Below are positions 22,451-35,000 of a DNA stretch of 64,000 nt, one piece after another. The DNA is from Atriophallophorus winterbourni (taxonomy: Eukaryota; Platyhelminthes; Trematoda; Plagiorchiida; Microphallidae). The position numbers were made by a program, and so were the translations under genes. The notes under the pieces were generated by a model that saw only the letters and a list, made by a program, of their open reading frames with translations, did no database searches and was not told the DNA's origin. The stretch lies in assembly GCA_013407085.1 (NCBI GenBank), contig JACCGJ010003016.1, positions 1 through 64,000 of the forward strand, written 5' to 3'. The stretch's first letter is position 1. Every line of letters begins with the position of its first letter.

Positions 22451-23885
22451 GAAACCACACAATTGTAGAGGAGCTGAACCAATGGGTTTGAACCGAAATT
22501 TTTTATTTGCTTGAATTTCACTTACACACCTAACGATCGGTTTGCAGTCAGAAAGGGACACTACGTTTCGACTTCACATTCCTTTTTGGTTCAAGATTAT
22601 TGGTTTAACCCAGCTCATGTCTGTGAGCACACGTGAATATAAAATTTTGATCGTTATTTTCAGTTTATTCAAAGCTTTCATCAAATCGCACCAATATCCA
22701 TAGTTAAAATTATGGACTTAAAATCGAAACATTTCGGGGAGATTGTTAAATGTGTTCAGACCCACAAATTATAAACAAAATTTGCTATATATAACGATAT
22801 GGAATTTACTAATTTTGCATCGGGAAAAGTTGATTTCAAATAACATACGATGCATAAATTTTTGAATTGAATTGAATTATAATGATTTCTATAATTTTTC
22901 GAGGTGTAAGACTGAGTAAATCTCTTAGTTTCGAAAAAGACAATTAAACAACGATTATACTGGCGGATATATCACCGAGTGGATTGCAACTAAAATACAT
23001 TAAAATTTATAGTCATTGGCTCTAAAACTTTAAATGCATCCGTGTTATCATTGGCTTGATTTTGGCAAATACACATCCGTAAAAATTGACCATAATTAAT
23101 TGATTAACGAAATAATTACATGTAAAATTCCAGATGCATATACCTCAAAGACAAAATTATTACACGTGGTTTTATGGTTTAATATTTTAATAGTTTGGAC
23201 ATTTAACATTAAAGTTGTTATAGGTAATCTTCTCTAAAGTAATAACCTACAAGCTAAATATACATTGCTTGAGTGTATGACAATGAGTACACTTTAGTCA
23301 ACATTGCCCGCTTTGTACGCAAAACACGGAGATTTCATCGAATTTTGTACTTTATCATCTATGAATATGCAACGTGGCAGCTTGAGTTGGTTATTCGGAA
23401 ACATCCACTAAGATATTAGGATATTGAAGCTGCTGTAAAAGTGAATTGACCACATCAAACTTAGAACAGCGACCTCAAAAGGTGTTTTAAAGAAAGAACA
23501 TTTAATGACAGAACTTGTTATCACTGGTTGCGCAATCGCAAAAATAAGAGGGGTTCGAAAATCGGAACGAATTTGCTATGTATTAGAGTCGCTGAGATGC
23601 AAAATTTAAAATTAAATAGACGGCCCAAATAGGAACAGGAGTTATATTCACAAATAGGTTATTTTGACTAAATATTCAATGCTTATAGACTGAAACACAA
23701 TAGCAACATTTAAGAATCATTTACAAAACAAATTGCTTCATAATATTTTCATAACTAAAATGCATCTTTAGCTACTTAAACAATATGAGTAGGTTAAATG
23801 CAGAAAGTCCTTCGGTCGATTCCCAAACTGATTTCAAAACACAACTCCAATGAACGAAAAAGTTTATTTGAATACATTTTCATCA
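22451..23885. other. Intergenic AT-rich DNA, no gene seen
   Basis: Nothing recognisable beyond a short GAATT run near 22863-22880 that resembles the tail of the second CR1-like subfamily. Confidence 0.5.
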
Positions 23886-23889
23886 CAAA

Positions 23890-24055
23890 CACATGGACGA
23901 TCGGTTCCGTGTTGTTAGCCCGCATCCGGTATGGACAGTAGGATCAGGATCCAAAAGCGCTTGAAACAGTGGAAGAATGGTAATCAAGTTGCGCTTGTAT
24001 GCCACTGTTGGGTAAGGTTGGTACGACCAAACTGTTTTATCAAATGACCCCACAC
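23890..24055 (-). repeat. Family A hammerhead repeat, worn
   Basis: The minus-strand copy is recognised by GATCAGGATCC, GCGCTTGAAACAGTGGAAGAATGG and GCGCTTGTATGCCACTG. The ribozyme core (23890-23930) is too mutated to pair. Confidence 0.75.
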
Positions 24056-24089
24056 TCATGTATACAATCTAATCGTTCGCATACAATCC

Positions 24090-24400
24090 TCCTTGAACCT
24101 GATGTATTTTGCATTTTCGATCGTCGTTGTTGGCCACTACGAGGCTACTTGCTATGGTGCTCTGCCGAAGGGTAGCGTTCTATATATCAACCAAAAGCTC
24201 GTGATCATCTACACAATATACAGGACGAATATCACCTTGATCCTACTTATCTATATTTTCAGGTTGGTAACGAAACATTGCTTGAGACTGCATGAAATTC
24301 TGCTTGAAGTCCCAAGGGAAATGCTAGATTTGAAGTTCATGAAATTTCAATATATCAGCTTTTCATAATGCAGCATGGGCTCTCATGAAGTTACTTGTGT
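24090..24400 (+). mobile_element. Possible non-LTR retrotransposon relic
   Basis: In one plus frame, FDRRC followed by a worn stretch resembles the post-RT conserved block of RTE-like elements. A diverged copy lies at about 34260-34420 (shared GCGATTGTCATCGTCGGTCG-type sequence and CAAAAGCTSGTKAT). Low confidence. Confidence 0.35.
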
Positions 24401-24429
24401 TAAAGATCCTGAGAATAAATGCTATTTGT

Positions 24430-24665
24430 ATAAACATGCTTCACGCACTCCACGATTGGTTTAATGATGCTTGCACTCATAAATTAGGGAAAGCACGATC
24501 AGGATTCGCATGACTTGACACAGATAATAAATATTCGACATGATTTGAAACTGTAAGCCACACTCGGATAAGTTTGGGAATGAACCCAAGTTTGCACTTT
24601 CAAGTTTTATATTAAACCAACCAGTTCTATATATTTGTGGACGCATGATTGAACAGGTCGATCTT
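24430..24665 (-). repeat. Family A hammerhead repeat, strongly worn
   Basis: Pieces resembling GCACTCAT, GATCAGGATTCGCATG and TGATTGAACAGGTCG are present in minus orientation with extra DNA between. The core is not recoverable. Confidence 0.45.
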
Positions 24666-25479
24666 GTGAACATTATCTAAAAGTGGCATGTAACTCCACA
24701 TTTTTTGCCATTTCTCGATGTCTTCAAGGCATGCGTTTTCTGATCGTACTGCTGCTACATGATGAATAGAAACAGTACGAAACTGATCTTGGGGTGAGTG
24801 ATGGAGATGCATACAAGTGTATAATTTTAGATGAATCCTTTTCTATCCCGACCACAGACGGCTTGAATGATTTTGACGGAGCCGCGCCTGATGACGGTAA
24901 ACTTCGTTGCAAAGTCTTTTATTGCAAGCCTTACTTCAACGCTCGCACGTTTCTATATATCTAAATTCTCACTAATGTTAACGTCAATCCTGCGAATGGA
25001 CTGGAAGATTTCGCAAGCAGAACGGCAGCAAATTCTTAATAGGAGAAAAAAATACCTGTAAAAATTCTGTGGTCATGTAAGCTACAGCTGTGTGGATTAG
25101 ATTTACTTGAACATTAATTATTTAGGAGAAGCATAATAGGTGACAGAAAAACAGAAATTATTAGATAAATTCGAGAAACGTTTGAAACCGTCTAATTACT
25201 GGCTTATCAACTTCTTTTAAATTCTCTCTGAATTGCTTGGAATTTTTGTGGGGAGTTGTTATCTGACGCATCTTGAACCATGAAATACTCTTTCAGGCAC
25301 AATATGGATCTTGAAAGATATTTCCCAAATCTGACAAAAACACGTTATATCTTTCACTCTGGGTTGAAGGGCTCAGTAGATGCTTTTGAGATTCGCCTTC
25401 GAGTCAAACTTTTTATCGATCCAACGTTGACTGGTATTTTATTTTTCTGCTGCTGAATCCTGTTTTCGAAACGAAAACA
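24666..25479. other. Intergenic, no gene seen
   Basis: AT-rich, with no recognisable gene or repeat. Confidence 0.45.
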
Positions 25480-26845
25480 GAAAGTATTTACCTAGGCATG
25501 CGATGTCATTTCAAAATTTTTAATCTAAACGTTTTAAGAGCACAAACCCAGTTACGGAATATTTTAATCCGTGATGCGATGTTTGCTGACGATATACAAT
25601 ACGTTGCTCACTTCCAAGAGCAACTCCAGCCAATATTGGCTTACTTTTCATGTGTATGCAAAGACTTTGGCTTGAAAATCGGAATGAACAAGTCCAAAGT
25701 TCCTAATCAAGGTCTTTTATAGCTTCACATTATGAACTTTTTCAGCTCGAATCAGTACATATTTTATATATATTGTTTCTACTATTATCGAAAATCTCTA
25801 GCTATAAACCGAGATTGGGAAGCTTTTTGCCCCGTGTTAAATCATGGGCCCGAAGCAACGAAACTCTGATATATGCCAGCAAGACCTGAACCGTCCATGC
25901 AAGACAAACGGAAAAAGAACGCTTTTAATCTATGGAGAATCTGTTGCATCACAAATGCCGAAATGCATTTTAAAACCTTTCTACAGAACATGCTCAAGCC
26001 AACTATGACTGCTGCGTTTAAACTCGCTGGGTCGTGTACACATAACGGGAAAAAGGCAAATTCCAACTACTTTATGGAGATTTGAAATAAAGAATTCGAT
26101 TTTTGAGTTGGTCACGCCTCGTTACAAAATTTTCTTTTACCAAAGGAATCCGACAAGATGTAGTCCAACAAGATATGAATAATGTCCTCTTGACCAAGCA
26201 CTTAGAAAGAACTGTGCGAAGTGTTTTTCAATCTGAGAAAATGCAGATATTGCTCTCGGCTTCTAAACGTCGATCACGCCGACATCCGGAAATGATACTG
26301 TAGCAGACTATTGTCTCTACACATTCAGAATTGTACACGTCCACCTATTCAACCTTTGGCTAACACACAACTCAAAGGTCAACCAACGTCACGTGTACAA
26401 TTATCATTGGTGAACCTTTCAAATGGTGCGAAGCAACGGGCAATCGGATCAGATATAATAACTCTGACAGGGAACGAACAACGACACTGCCTCTGTACCC
26501 CATTCCATTCTTTTTGTTTTCGTTTCAACCAATGTACAGAACAACACCACCGTTCTGCAAAGATAAGATTCGGCATACCAGTGTTGTTCTCTGAGCCACG
26601 ACGTGGGCGGTTCGAAAGCGAAGCCGACGCTAGGAGCCGCCATCAGCAAGCACCGCTAGGGCCGTAACCAAAATACCATTTTGCCAAATACTGCTTGGAC
26701 TCTATGGACGCTGCATGAGAAATTGTTCCTCATCATTCGGGGTTAAACATGTCGTTTGAAGCGCTGCGGAGCCCAGTCTTCATGCGCAAAGGATGTACAT
26801 CTATAGTCGACATCGATAAAAGGTAACCAACAACAACAACAATGC
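25480..26845 (+). mobile_element. LINE-1f copy, plus strand, decayed
   Basis: 25498-25722 encodes an RT palm segment (NVLRAQTQLRNILIRDAMFADD, with the catalytic FADD kept, then CKDFGLKIGMNKSK). 25873-26085 keeps the downstream NAFNLWRI...TNAEMHFK block. The 3' signature GTCGACATCGATAAAAGG followed by CAACAACAACAACAA closes the copy at 26810-26842. 26305-26700 does not match the family and looks inserted. Confidence 0.72.
26305..26700. other. Unassigned GC-richer segment inside the LINE-1f copy
   Basis: An open plus frame of 118 codons (26311-26667) and overlapping minus frames lie in DNA noticeably richer in G+C than its surroundings (for example GAGCCACGACGTGGGCGG). No domain is recognised. 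It sits where the C-terminal part of LINE-1f is expected, so it is probably another insertion or a divergent LINE segment. Confidence 0.35.
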
Positions 26846-28330
26846 TTTTACCATCGATGGTCTGAACTCGGATTGAACATATTTCGTGCATGATTTCTCA
26901 AAAATAATGTCATCACTGAATAAATCAATTGCTGTTGAATTTTATTCCCGATTTCGTTTAGAGATGTGAAGGATTATGTTTAATCTCGGGTAGCATGTCG
27001 ACATTGCTATTGACTTTTCCATTTTTAGAATTGAGAATCATAAAAGCGTTCATCTATGAAATGTTTAAATGTAACATAATCCAGAACATCATTTAAAACA
27101 TCTATTCGAATAACTTAAGATACGGTGTACGCGCAGTCACTCAGCGGCACTGAAAATTCTTCGTTCCCGTATTAGCTGTCGGTGATATTATTCATCAGTA
27201 CATGTCTCTTTCCTTTGTAATGCACTCCCCAAAACCACGGCAACCGCTCTCAGCGTCGAAACATTCATTCGAACTTTTGACACGCATTTGTTGCATAACG
27301 ATTTAACGACATCTGCGTATTAACTCACGGAAAACATTCAACTGGAATATACTTGGCATGATTGCGTTATTTCTTTTTCATGAACAAATATTTACTATGC
27401 CATAGTAATTATGAAGCAATGTGCTTTTCGTGACCATAAGTTCTTGAATCTTGAATCCAGAATCAATCACACTATACGTTTTTTGGAATTGTTAAAAATC
27501 AAAGTAAATTCACAAATTTTCTTTACTAAATATCACGCGCGACAATTTTATTTGCTCTATTCCCATGGAATACTTGGAGTACTTATTCATGTACACTGGT
27601 TAACACGATTATTAAATGCGTGTAGCATATTCTTTACGTTATTTATTCATCAAAATTTTCACTGTTTCTTTTATATCAAATCATGAAGGGTGATGACACT
27701 ACTTCATACCACTTGTTCTACCCTGAGCAGGAAGTTAAGCGTTCTCCATAAAATGTCATTTGAAGAGGAACAGTGAAATTAAGCCCAAGTGAAATTGCAC
27801 CGGAATCATTGCACATATTCCAAGTTGAGTTGACGTCGGGGTAGTTTTATGACTTCGTAAATGCCCATACTCGGGGCAGAAGGCTTGTTGAAACCATCAT
27901 CAAATTATCAACAATATGAATGTGTGTTGCTAAGGGAACTTGAAGTAATTGAATGTCAGTCTTGGGAATAAGGGCGAAACAGGAAAGCGTCAGAGTTGAA
28001 GTGCATCATTGTTTGTCTCATTGGGGCCTTGATACTTTTTTTAAAAAATATTCATCGTTTTACGGTTTCCGGTTTCTGCTCACGACGATGTAGCGTAAAT
28101 ATTTGTGACTAAGAAAGGGGTTCGAGAGTTGCGTATTAAGATCACAATAACATCTAAAGAATATTGAAAGTATAATTTGAAATGCTTCAATTTTATTTTA
28201 TGTGATTATTTTTGTTTTGGGAGTAAATAACAAAATACGTGTATTCAACTCAATTTATTTATTTTGAGGTACATAGATTTATTCACGAATGCTATTCGGA
28301 TAATATTGTTGTGCTTCGCAAGACCAAAAA
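26846..28330. other. Intergenic AT-rich DNA, no gene seen
   Basis: No recognisable feature beyond short open frames. Confidence 0.5.
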
Positions 28331-28334
28331 TTCA

Positions 28335-28545
28335 CATTTGGTCAACAAGTTGCGCTTGTATGCAAATGTTGGTCGTACCAACCTTGTTTAACAGTGGCAT
28401 ACATGTGTATCTGGTTAACTATTCTTCCACTGTTTCAAGCGCATGCGGATCCTGATTTTACTGTCCCTACCTGATGAGTGCAAACAACACGAAACCAGTC
28501 GTGGGGTGATGTGTGACGGATATGCATGCAAATGAGCTTTTTTGT
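28335..28545 (+). repeat. Family A hammerhead repeat
   Basis: Nearly complete plus-strand unit: GCGCTTGTATGC, TCGTACCAACCTTG, CACTGTTTCAAGCGCATGCG, hammerhead (28465-28506), and the ATGCATGCAAATGAGC end. Confidence 0.85.
28465..28506 (+). ncRNA. Hammerhead ribozyme, family A (core intact, stem III mismatch)
   Basis: CCCUAC, CUGAUGA (28471-28477), stem II GUG/CAC with loop CAAACAA, GAAA (28491-28494), stem III ACCAGU, cleavage triplet GUC, then GUGGGG pairing with CCCUAC through one G-U wobble. Predicted cleavage is after 28500. The A in ACCAGU breaks the six-base palindrome seen elsewhere (ACCGGU). Confidence 0.65.
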
Positions 28546-28820
28546 ACATTTGGTCAAAATGTACATTTTTTAAAATTTATAAACAAAAATTATCAAAACA
28601 GCAAATTAGTTTTACACGCATTTATCAAGTGAGTTCATAAAAAATATATTTTGTTAGATTTCATCGAGCTAAAATTTAAACCGTTCCATAATTATTCAGG
28701 AAACGCGTATTAGTGTCAATTTGATATGTTATGTCTTTGATAATTTTTGATCAGGTGACCACAAGTTTTTACTTTATTTTATGGTAGAATAATAATTGCA
28801 TCCAGTGACATTTTATTGTT

Positions 28821-29146
28821 ATGGGATCCCGCGAAAGTCACACACAATTCTCGTTGTATTCTCAGTTAGCCAGCTGCAAAATGTTTCTTACGTCACAGTT
28901 TCATGTCTTCGAAGAAACTGAGAATAGGCTACAATTGTATCGTAGATACATGGTCTACGTGTATTTGAAACAAAAGAGGACCCAGGACCGTTCCTTGTGC
29001 TTCGTTCAACCTGAGGCATTTATCACGTCTCCTCCCCTGAAATATGTAAAATGGCCAATCAAATCTATGGACAACAACGCTCCCGTCATTAAACCCTATC
29101 CTACTTTGAGTTTTACAGTCTATCGAGTTTTCAAAGTAAGTGCATT
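28821..29146 (+). CDS. Candidate isolated exon, unknown function
   Basis: From an ATG at 28821 the frame runs through about 108 codons into TTTTCAAA followed by GTAAGTGC, a strong 5' splice site at 29147. Base composition is more balanced than in the flanks. The peptide is basic and aromatic-rich with no domain I recognise (contains YRRYMVYVYLKQKRT). No partner exon was found on the plus strand, so it may be a first coding exon, a relic, or chance. Confidence 0.22.
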
Positions 29147-29156
29147 AGTTATATAG

Positions 29157-30117
29157 GAATTTTCCGGCTTTTGTTTCTCTGATAATCACTAAGAGTGTTC
29201 ACTGGAAATCGTTTATAACTCGTAAAATAATTTTTAGAAGATCTAAACAAGAATATGAAACTCCATCGCACTCTTAAAGTTTCTGATTGTCTACTCCAAG
29301 CCCATTTATTATTCCAAATGTGTTTCCAAGTACTATATCACACAGCTATTATGTAGTTAAATAAATTCCAATTAATCCTCATGACAGTCTTTATTGTCCT
29401 AAATTCTAATCATTACAAACGACAAATTGTCTGAGTCTCCATTCTACTGAAAATTATTGCTCAAATATTATCCGACACGAAAGCACAAGTAGCAAGTGTT
29501 CCCTCAAATTGAGAAGGAAATTCCCCATCGGCAGGATGCATTAAATGATCTTCTTCTCGGCCGGAAATGAACACCACTCGTCCCATATCCGTTTCTCTTA
29601 AATGATTAACCATAGCGGGTATCGGCCCTGGTGGTAAATGAATACGATTAACAACTTGCTCTTAATCGTATGACCTACATTGATGGTAGCTAGTGATTGA
29701 GTTGAACGGAAATGTCCGAATGAGGATGTATTGGGGCGAGGAGATTGGATGACCCGCGTCTGATTGACACCGGTGGATTCGTTTAACACGCGAGCATATT
29801 TTATGTGCTAGTTGAGTAGAACGTGGGGGGTGGGAGTAGTCACAATGGGAAGATTTGTCAATGACAATTTATGTATTCGGAATGGAATAATTTCCCGATT
29901 TTCTTTCATAATAATTCAATATTCAGTCCATTGTCAGATAGGCTACTGAGTTTCAGATATTTGCTTTAGAAATTTTCAATTAGGTGTGGTAAATGATACT
30001 ACCACTCAGTTAGCAAAATGATGTTTCTCTTCTTTTTGCTAATATTTGAGTAGAGATGTGAATATTGCTATTTGTCAAACGAGACTCAAACTCAGAAAAG
30101 CGAGATTGTTCAATAAA
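29157..30117. other. Intergenic, no gene seen
   Basis: AT-rich DNA without recognisable features. Confidence 0.45.
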
Positions 30118-31010
30118 AGAAGATTGAAATCTATTTAAATTAAATCAAATTAATTCATAGTTTTAATTGTCCAAAAAGCAAATACTTTACAGTGACCACA
30201 GATTAAAAATATAGGGAATTCATAAAAACAACACAAATGTTTTATACATATGGAAAGTCAACACGTGTATTCAGGTGCAAGGTTGGGTTTCGTCAACATA
30301 TACTTGTCAAGTTCAGCCTTGAACATGTTCAGGCTTGTTTCGCAAATGATATGTGGGGACAGGGAGTTCCATATAAAACAAACTCTGACAGCAAAGAAAA
30401 ACCTTTGATAATTTGGTTTGGAGTGTGGAATAATTAAATTGTAGCAATGCGATCTGCTACCACGTGCTTATTGCCGATAAAACAGGTGTTCAAGTGGGTG
30501 ATCCACTGTATGCAGAATGTTGAATAGCAGGATCAAGTGACCCCTGAGACGACGGTACGAAAAGTCAAAGAGGTTTCGAGTTGCAATCCACTCCTCGTAT
30601 GGCCTGTTGTCTAGCCCGGTCACCAGTTTTGTAGCGCGGTGGTATACCCTTTGCAGCAAGGTCATGTCCTTTTGTAACCATGGGGACCATGCTTGAACAG
30701 CATACTCCATTGTTGGTGTGATATAGGTGTTAATTATACGTGGGAGTATCTGCTTTGAGAAACGATAGAATCCTTCTGAGCAATGCTAAGCTTTGACAGG
30801 ACTTTTTGTATACAACAGAACACTGCCGTGAAGACATCAAATAACTGCTAATTCACACGCCCAGGTCTTTCTCTTCAGTAACCCATGAAAGTTGCTGAGA
30901 TCCCAGAGAGTATGTGAATTCGAATGATTTACAAACGTTTAACATATTACATTCGTGGATGTTGAATGGTAGGCAGTTCCCAAACATAAGCTTTATCTAT
31001 CCAGACCCCA
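30118..31010 (-). mobile_element. CR1-like non-LTR fragment (second subfamily)
   Basis: The minus strand encodes a worn RT thumb (a KDLGV-type block near 30865-30895) followed by MEYAVQAWSPWLQKDM, LLQRVYHRATKLVTGLDN and RRLRGHLILLFNILH (30468-30710). The 3' end at 30118-30160 is A/T-rich with worn TTAAA-type repeats. It is frameshifted between blocks. Confidence 0.8.
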
Positions 31011-31818
31011 AAGTTCTGTTGCTGAATGATGTTGACTCTGCTCTTCTACTCTTACTGTGTTTTAGAAATTGAACATTACTTTGTTACAGCTTACCCCTCA
31101 AACGACCCTTTCACTATCAATTTCGTAGTGTTTACGTTCAATAAGTAGATAGAGTAGAATGAGGTTTAGTGAGAGTTGAAAGGTAGATGGATAGAAAACC
31201 AGGTTCAAAATTAGAAGCCACACATTTATTAGGTGGACACAAAACCATATTGTGGGAAGTATATTCGACAATTTTGATTAAATCCATTTGGTGGTAATTC
31301 CAATTTTAATTTAGGTCAACAACACGTTGGACATGTATCACTTTCAATTATCAATAAGTTAACAGCCAAACGTTAATCCCTGGAGAATGAACTCTATCAT
31401 GTTCAGAAGTAATGCTGGTAATGAGCTGGAATTTCACTGATTCGAACGGTTAATCACAAAGTGTGAATTAAATTGAAATTGAATGAATAGAAATTGAATA
31501 ATAGTGAAAAAGAAATCACGTTGCCAATAGCGGTGTCTTTATCGTTTCAACATAATAAGAGAAGTTCAATATATTTAATCAATAAATAAGTTGTTATGTA
31601 CAAATGTTTTCGTGATTCGATACGCGAACGCCATTTTATGTAGAGTAATTGATGGTAATAGAAACAAGTAAATTCACAGGATGGTAGCAATAGAATTCCA
31701 CAAGGTATCAATCAATTTGAAATAAATTTGCTCAAGTGGACAGTTTTGCTAATGTTATCTTTATTCACAACACGAATATCACCCTAGTAACATGGACTAG
31801 TTTATCGCATGCGATTTT

Positions 31819-32037
31819 CTAAATTTCTCTGGTGCTTTGCACAGAATCCGGAGTAGAAAACCTCATAGTTTTATTGTTTCCCCGTGTTTGCCAGCTGTAG
31901 GATCCAGTATTCAAAGCTTTACCTTCTTCTGAGCTGGTACTGAGGGAATCGTTGTTGTTTTTATAATGATCTTCGTCCGCAATATCCATTCGAAGTCTTT
32001 TGAATTTTGTACGTCGATTTTGGAACCAAACTTTTAC
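31819..32037 (-). CDS. EMX: EMX exon 3: end of homeodomain, C-terminal tail, stop
   Basis: Follows acceptor TTACTTACAG at 32038 and encodes homeodomain residues 45-60 ([16 protein letters not shown]). A Ser/Glu/Asn-rich tail of about 56 residues follows, ending at the stop at 31819-31821. Confidence 0.93.
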   Translation of the reverse strand, partial: VKVWFQNRRTKFKRLRMDIADEDHYKNNNDSLSTSSEEGKALNTGSYSWQTRGNNKTMRFSTPDSVQSTREI

Positions 32038-35000
32038 CTGTAAGTAATTGGTAAAAAATAACATTCAAGGCACGAAGCTTGTTTGTTTTATGAGTCGATT
32101 AACCATTAAGGAACCAAATATTACAGAATGGTTCATGCTGAGCCTTCATCGTACTGCTAGAACAGGAAAATATTCAATTGAAGTCTGTTATCTTTTGAAA
32201 TCTCAGTTAGATATCCCATTAGGTGATACACAGTCAAATGGCTAAGAGGTTACATTCTATTTCACTATTGTTCCACCAATGCACAAGAGTGTGCTTAATA
32301 TTAGGGATAAACAGGGGAAGCTATTTAAAAAGGAAGATATTTTATTCTTTCTAAGATAATTGTTCTTAGATATTAACCCAAGCATTATTCTTTTACATTT
32401 ATGACAATCGTATAGGAATACGCATATGCTTCATTTCCATTGTTCTACCAGTTCTGAGATTCAATTGCGATAATTCTAGCTGATGTACATGTGATTAATC
32501 ACAAGGCTTATAAGACCATGGATCTGATGCACACACAATTGTTCACACAAGGCTTTCATTTTTTATTTGTTTTAAAGTCACTAAGGCCCATATGAAGGGC
32601 TTATTATCGGGGGTGGGGTGATTTTATTATCACAAAGTGGTAAAGTTAATATCTCTCACACGGATTAGGGTGCATAGCAAATACATTTCCCGACAATTTT
32701 GATAAATGTCTTGCATTAAAATCGAGTAAAACAGTCGCGGATTTTCTTCCTAATATTAAATTATGTTCCAAATGCGGGTGACTCGACTGCAACATCATGA
32801 GTGCGTGGTTAAATACGTATCAACTATATCATAAAAATTGACATTGCAAACCATGAAAATTTGAAATCCGAATGTTTAAAAATTGCGCAGATTACTAACT
32901 TGTGTTTCTGTTAATCCTAAACTTGCAGCCAAATCTTTTCGTTCTTGTCCAACGACGTAATGATTTCGCTCGAACATGTTCTCTAAGTGATATAACTGTT
33001 GTGGGGAGAATGCGGTCCTTATTCGTTTAGGTTTCCTGGAATCTGGCGCGAAGTAAATGTTTGTCGATTTACCTCCGGTGAACAACGAATCTGGAATAGA
33101 TGAAATATTTACACATAACATGGTTGTTGTAGCTGGTGAATAGAATGATGAAAAGTCATAATCATTAGCAAAAAGCATGACATCATTCAAAATATTAGTG
33201 TAACTTCAAAAATAATGTTACGAATATTCAGTCCAAAAGTATGCTAATTTTTTTTAGTTTCAATTTTTAGCAATCGCACAATCTAACGGCATTTTAATAA
33301 AGGACTTGGAAGCAAAATGTAGAAATTAATGTAGGCAAAAACCTAAAGCTTTTGCGATTATATATGCTAGATGGAAGTGATAATTGCGTCTAGTCAATAG
33401 TGGTCTAAACGCGCTTCGTGTCCAAACCTCTAGAATTTGAACACACACGATGCAAAGTTATACTTGAATGCCACTGTTACATATGGTTCGTACAACAAAC
33501 CACGATGTTCAAACACAGAATCACAAAGTGATTCATGGTCAGGCACTCAAGGCGCTTATGGATGACCAAACTAAGTGCTGGGGATGTGAGCAACACATTA
33601 CTTTGGTCACATGATGCAACATTTACCACGTTACCCTCCGAGTTTCATATTAACGTTACGATCGCTTCGCAATTTATCCTTCGAGGTCAAACTTTCCAAC
33701 GTTAAACAGCTTCACCCACAAATCCCAAGACACGAGATAATCCAATTGGTCGATGAAGAAGAAGAGGAAGAAAATAGCTTTATTTGTTTGAACAAATTTC
33801 CCGCATATATTAAGTACACCACACAAATTTCTAGGATACAATGTTCGAACAGAAGATAAATTTATAGTTTTATGGAAAACTTTGGATTGCTAATCAACAG
33901 TTTTTTCAATCGTGCTTTTTCAGTTCATTAGAAATTTCCTCAACTAACGCAGCCAAAAATGCGTTTCTTATGCGCAAGTCGAAGAATAAAATACGTGCCT
34001 ATCTTAAGTATGCAGGTCCCGCTACTACACCGCTGTCTTCCGCATGTTTGTCCGATTTTCACTTTGGTCAGCTTTGTGTATCGATTTTGTTCCAAAAGAC
34101 TGATTTCGAATCCTGATGTCCTTGGACTCGTATGACTGACATTGGCGAATCACATAACGTGTAATAACGCTTGGTATATACTATAGGCTCATGTTTCTGA
34201 AGATGCTGTCACTAGAGAAGTCCTCGTGAAATACTTCTGATACATGCTATATTGCGTGTTCGCGATTGTCATCGTCGGTCGTTTGAAGCTTCCTGCTCTT
34301 GTGTTGTGCCTTATAATGGTGTTCTAAGTATCATCCAAAAGCTGGTTATTAACATTTGACGTTGGTACAATCAGTCACTCCTCGTCTCCAGTGAACTTTT
34401 AAACAGCAGTCACCAATCCACGCTCGAATGTTTGTACAGCTGGCCTAACCTGTACTAATTTGGAAGGCGGCAAACTCGGAGATTACCTGGTTATCGAATT
34501 TGAGAAACGTACTTCTGTGATCCATGCTTGTGTATCTTTTTTAAATGCTCTTAACTTCAATGTACCTCGCGATTGATTCAATCTCCAATTTGATGCAAAT
34601 TTAATCTAATCGACGTTTCAAGAAACCTATATTGTTTCAACCGATAGGATATGTATCCTGACACGAGATAACATGCAGCTAATTTATTTCTCGTTTGTTC
34701 TAAAATACTGTTCTGTTCACATTCTGGACTAACAAATTTTGCAGCACAAATTGTTGCTATTTAAACTAACCTTACGATTGATCCTGACATTTCCGCACCT
34801 CAATTGCTGGCTTACTTAGAGTAATCAAGCTTGTTCGTTTGCAGACAATGAGAAATTTATCTTAAAATATAACATGCTGCCAAAGATTTTTATTTTGAGT
34901 TTCGTAAAGCAAAATATCTCTCTTGTATTTTCTCTATATTAGAAGAGAAGAATCAGCTAATCTTATCCAAGTGAACGCATACAAATTTATTTTCATTGGT

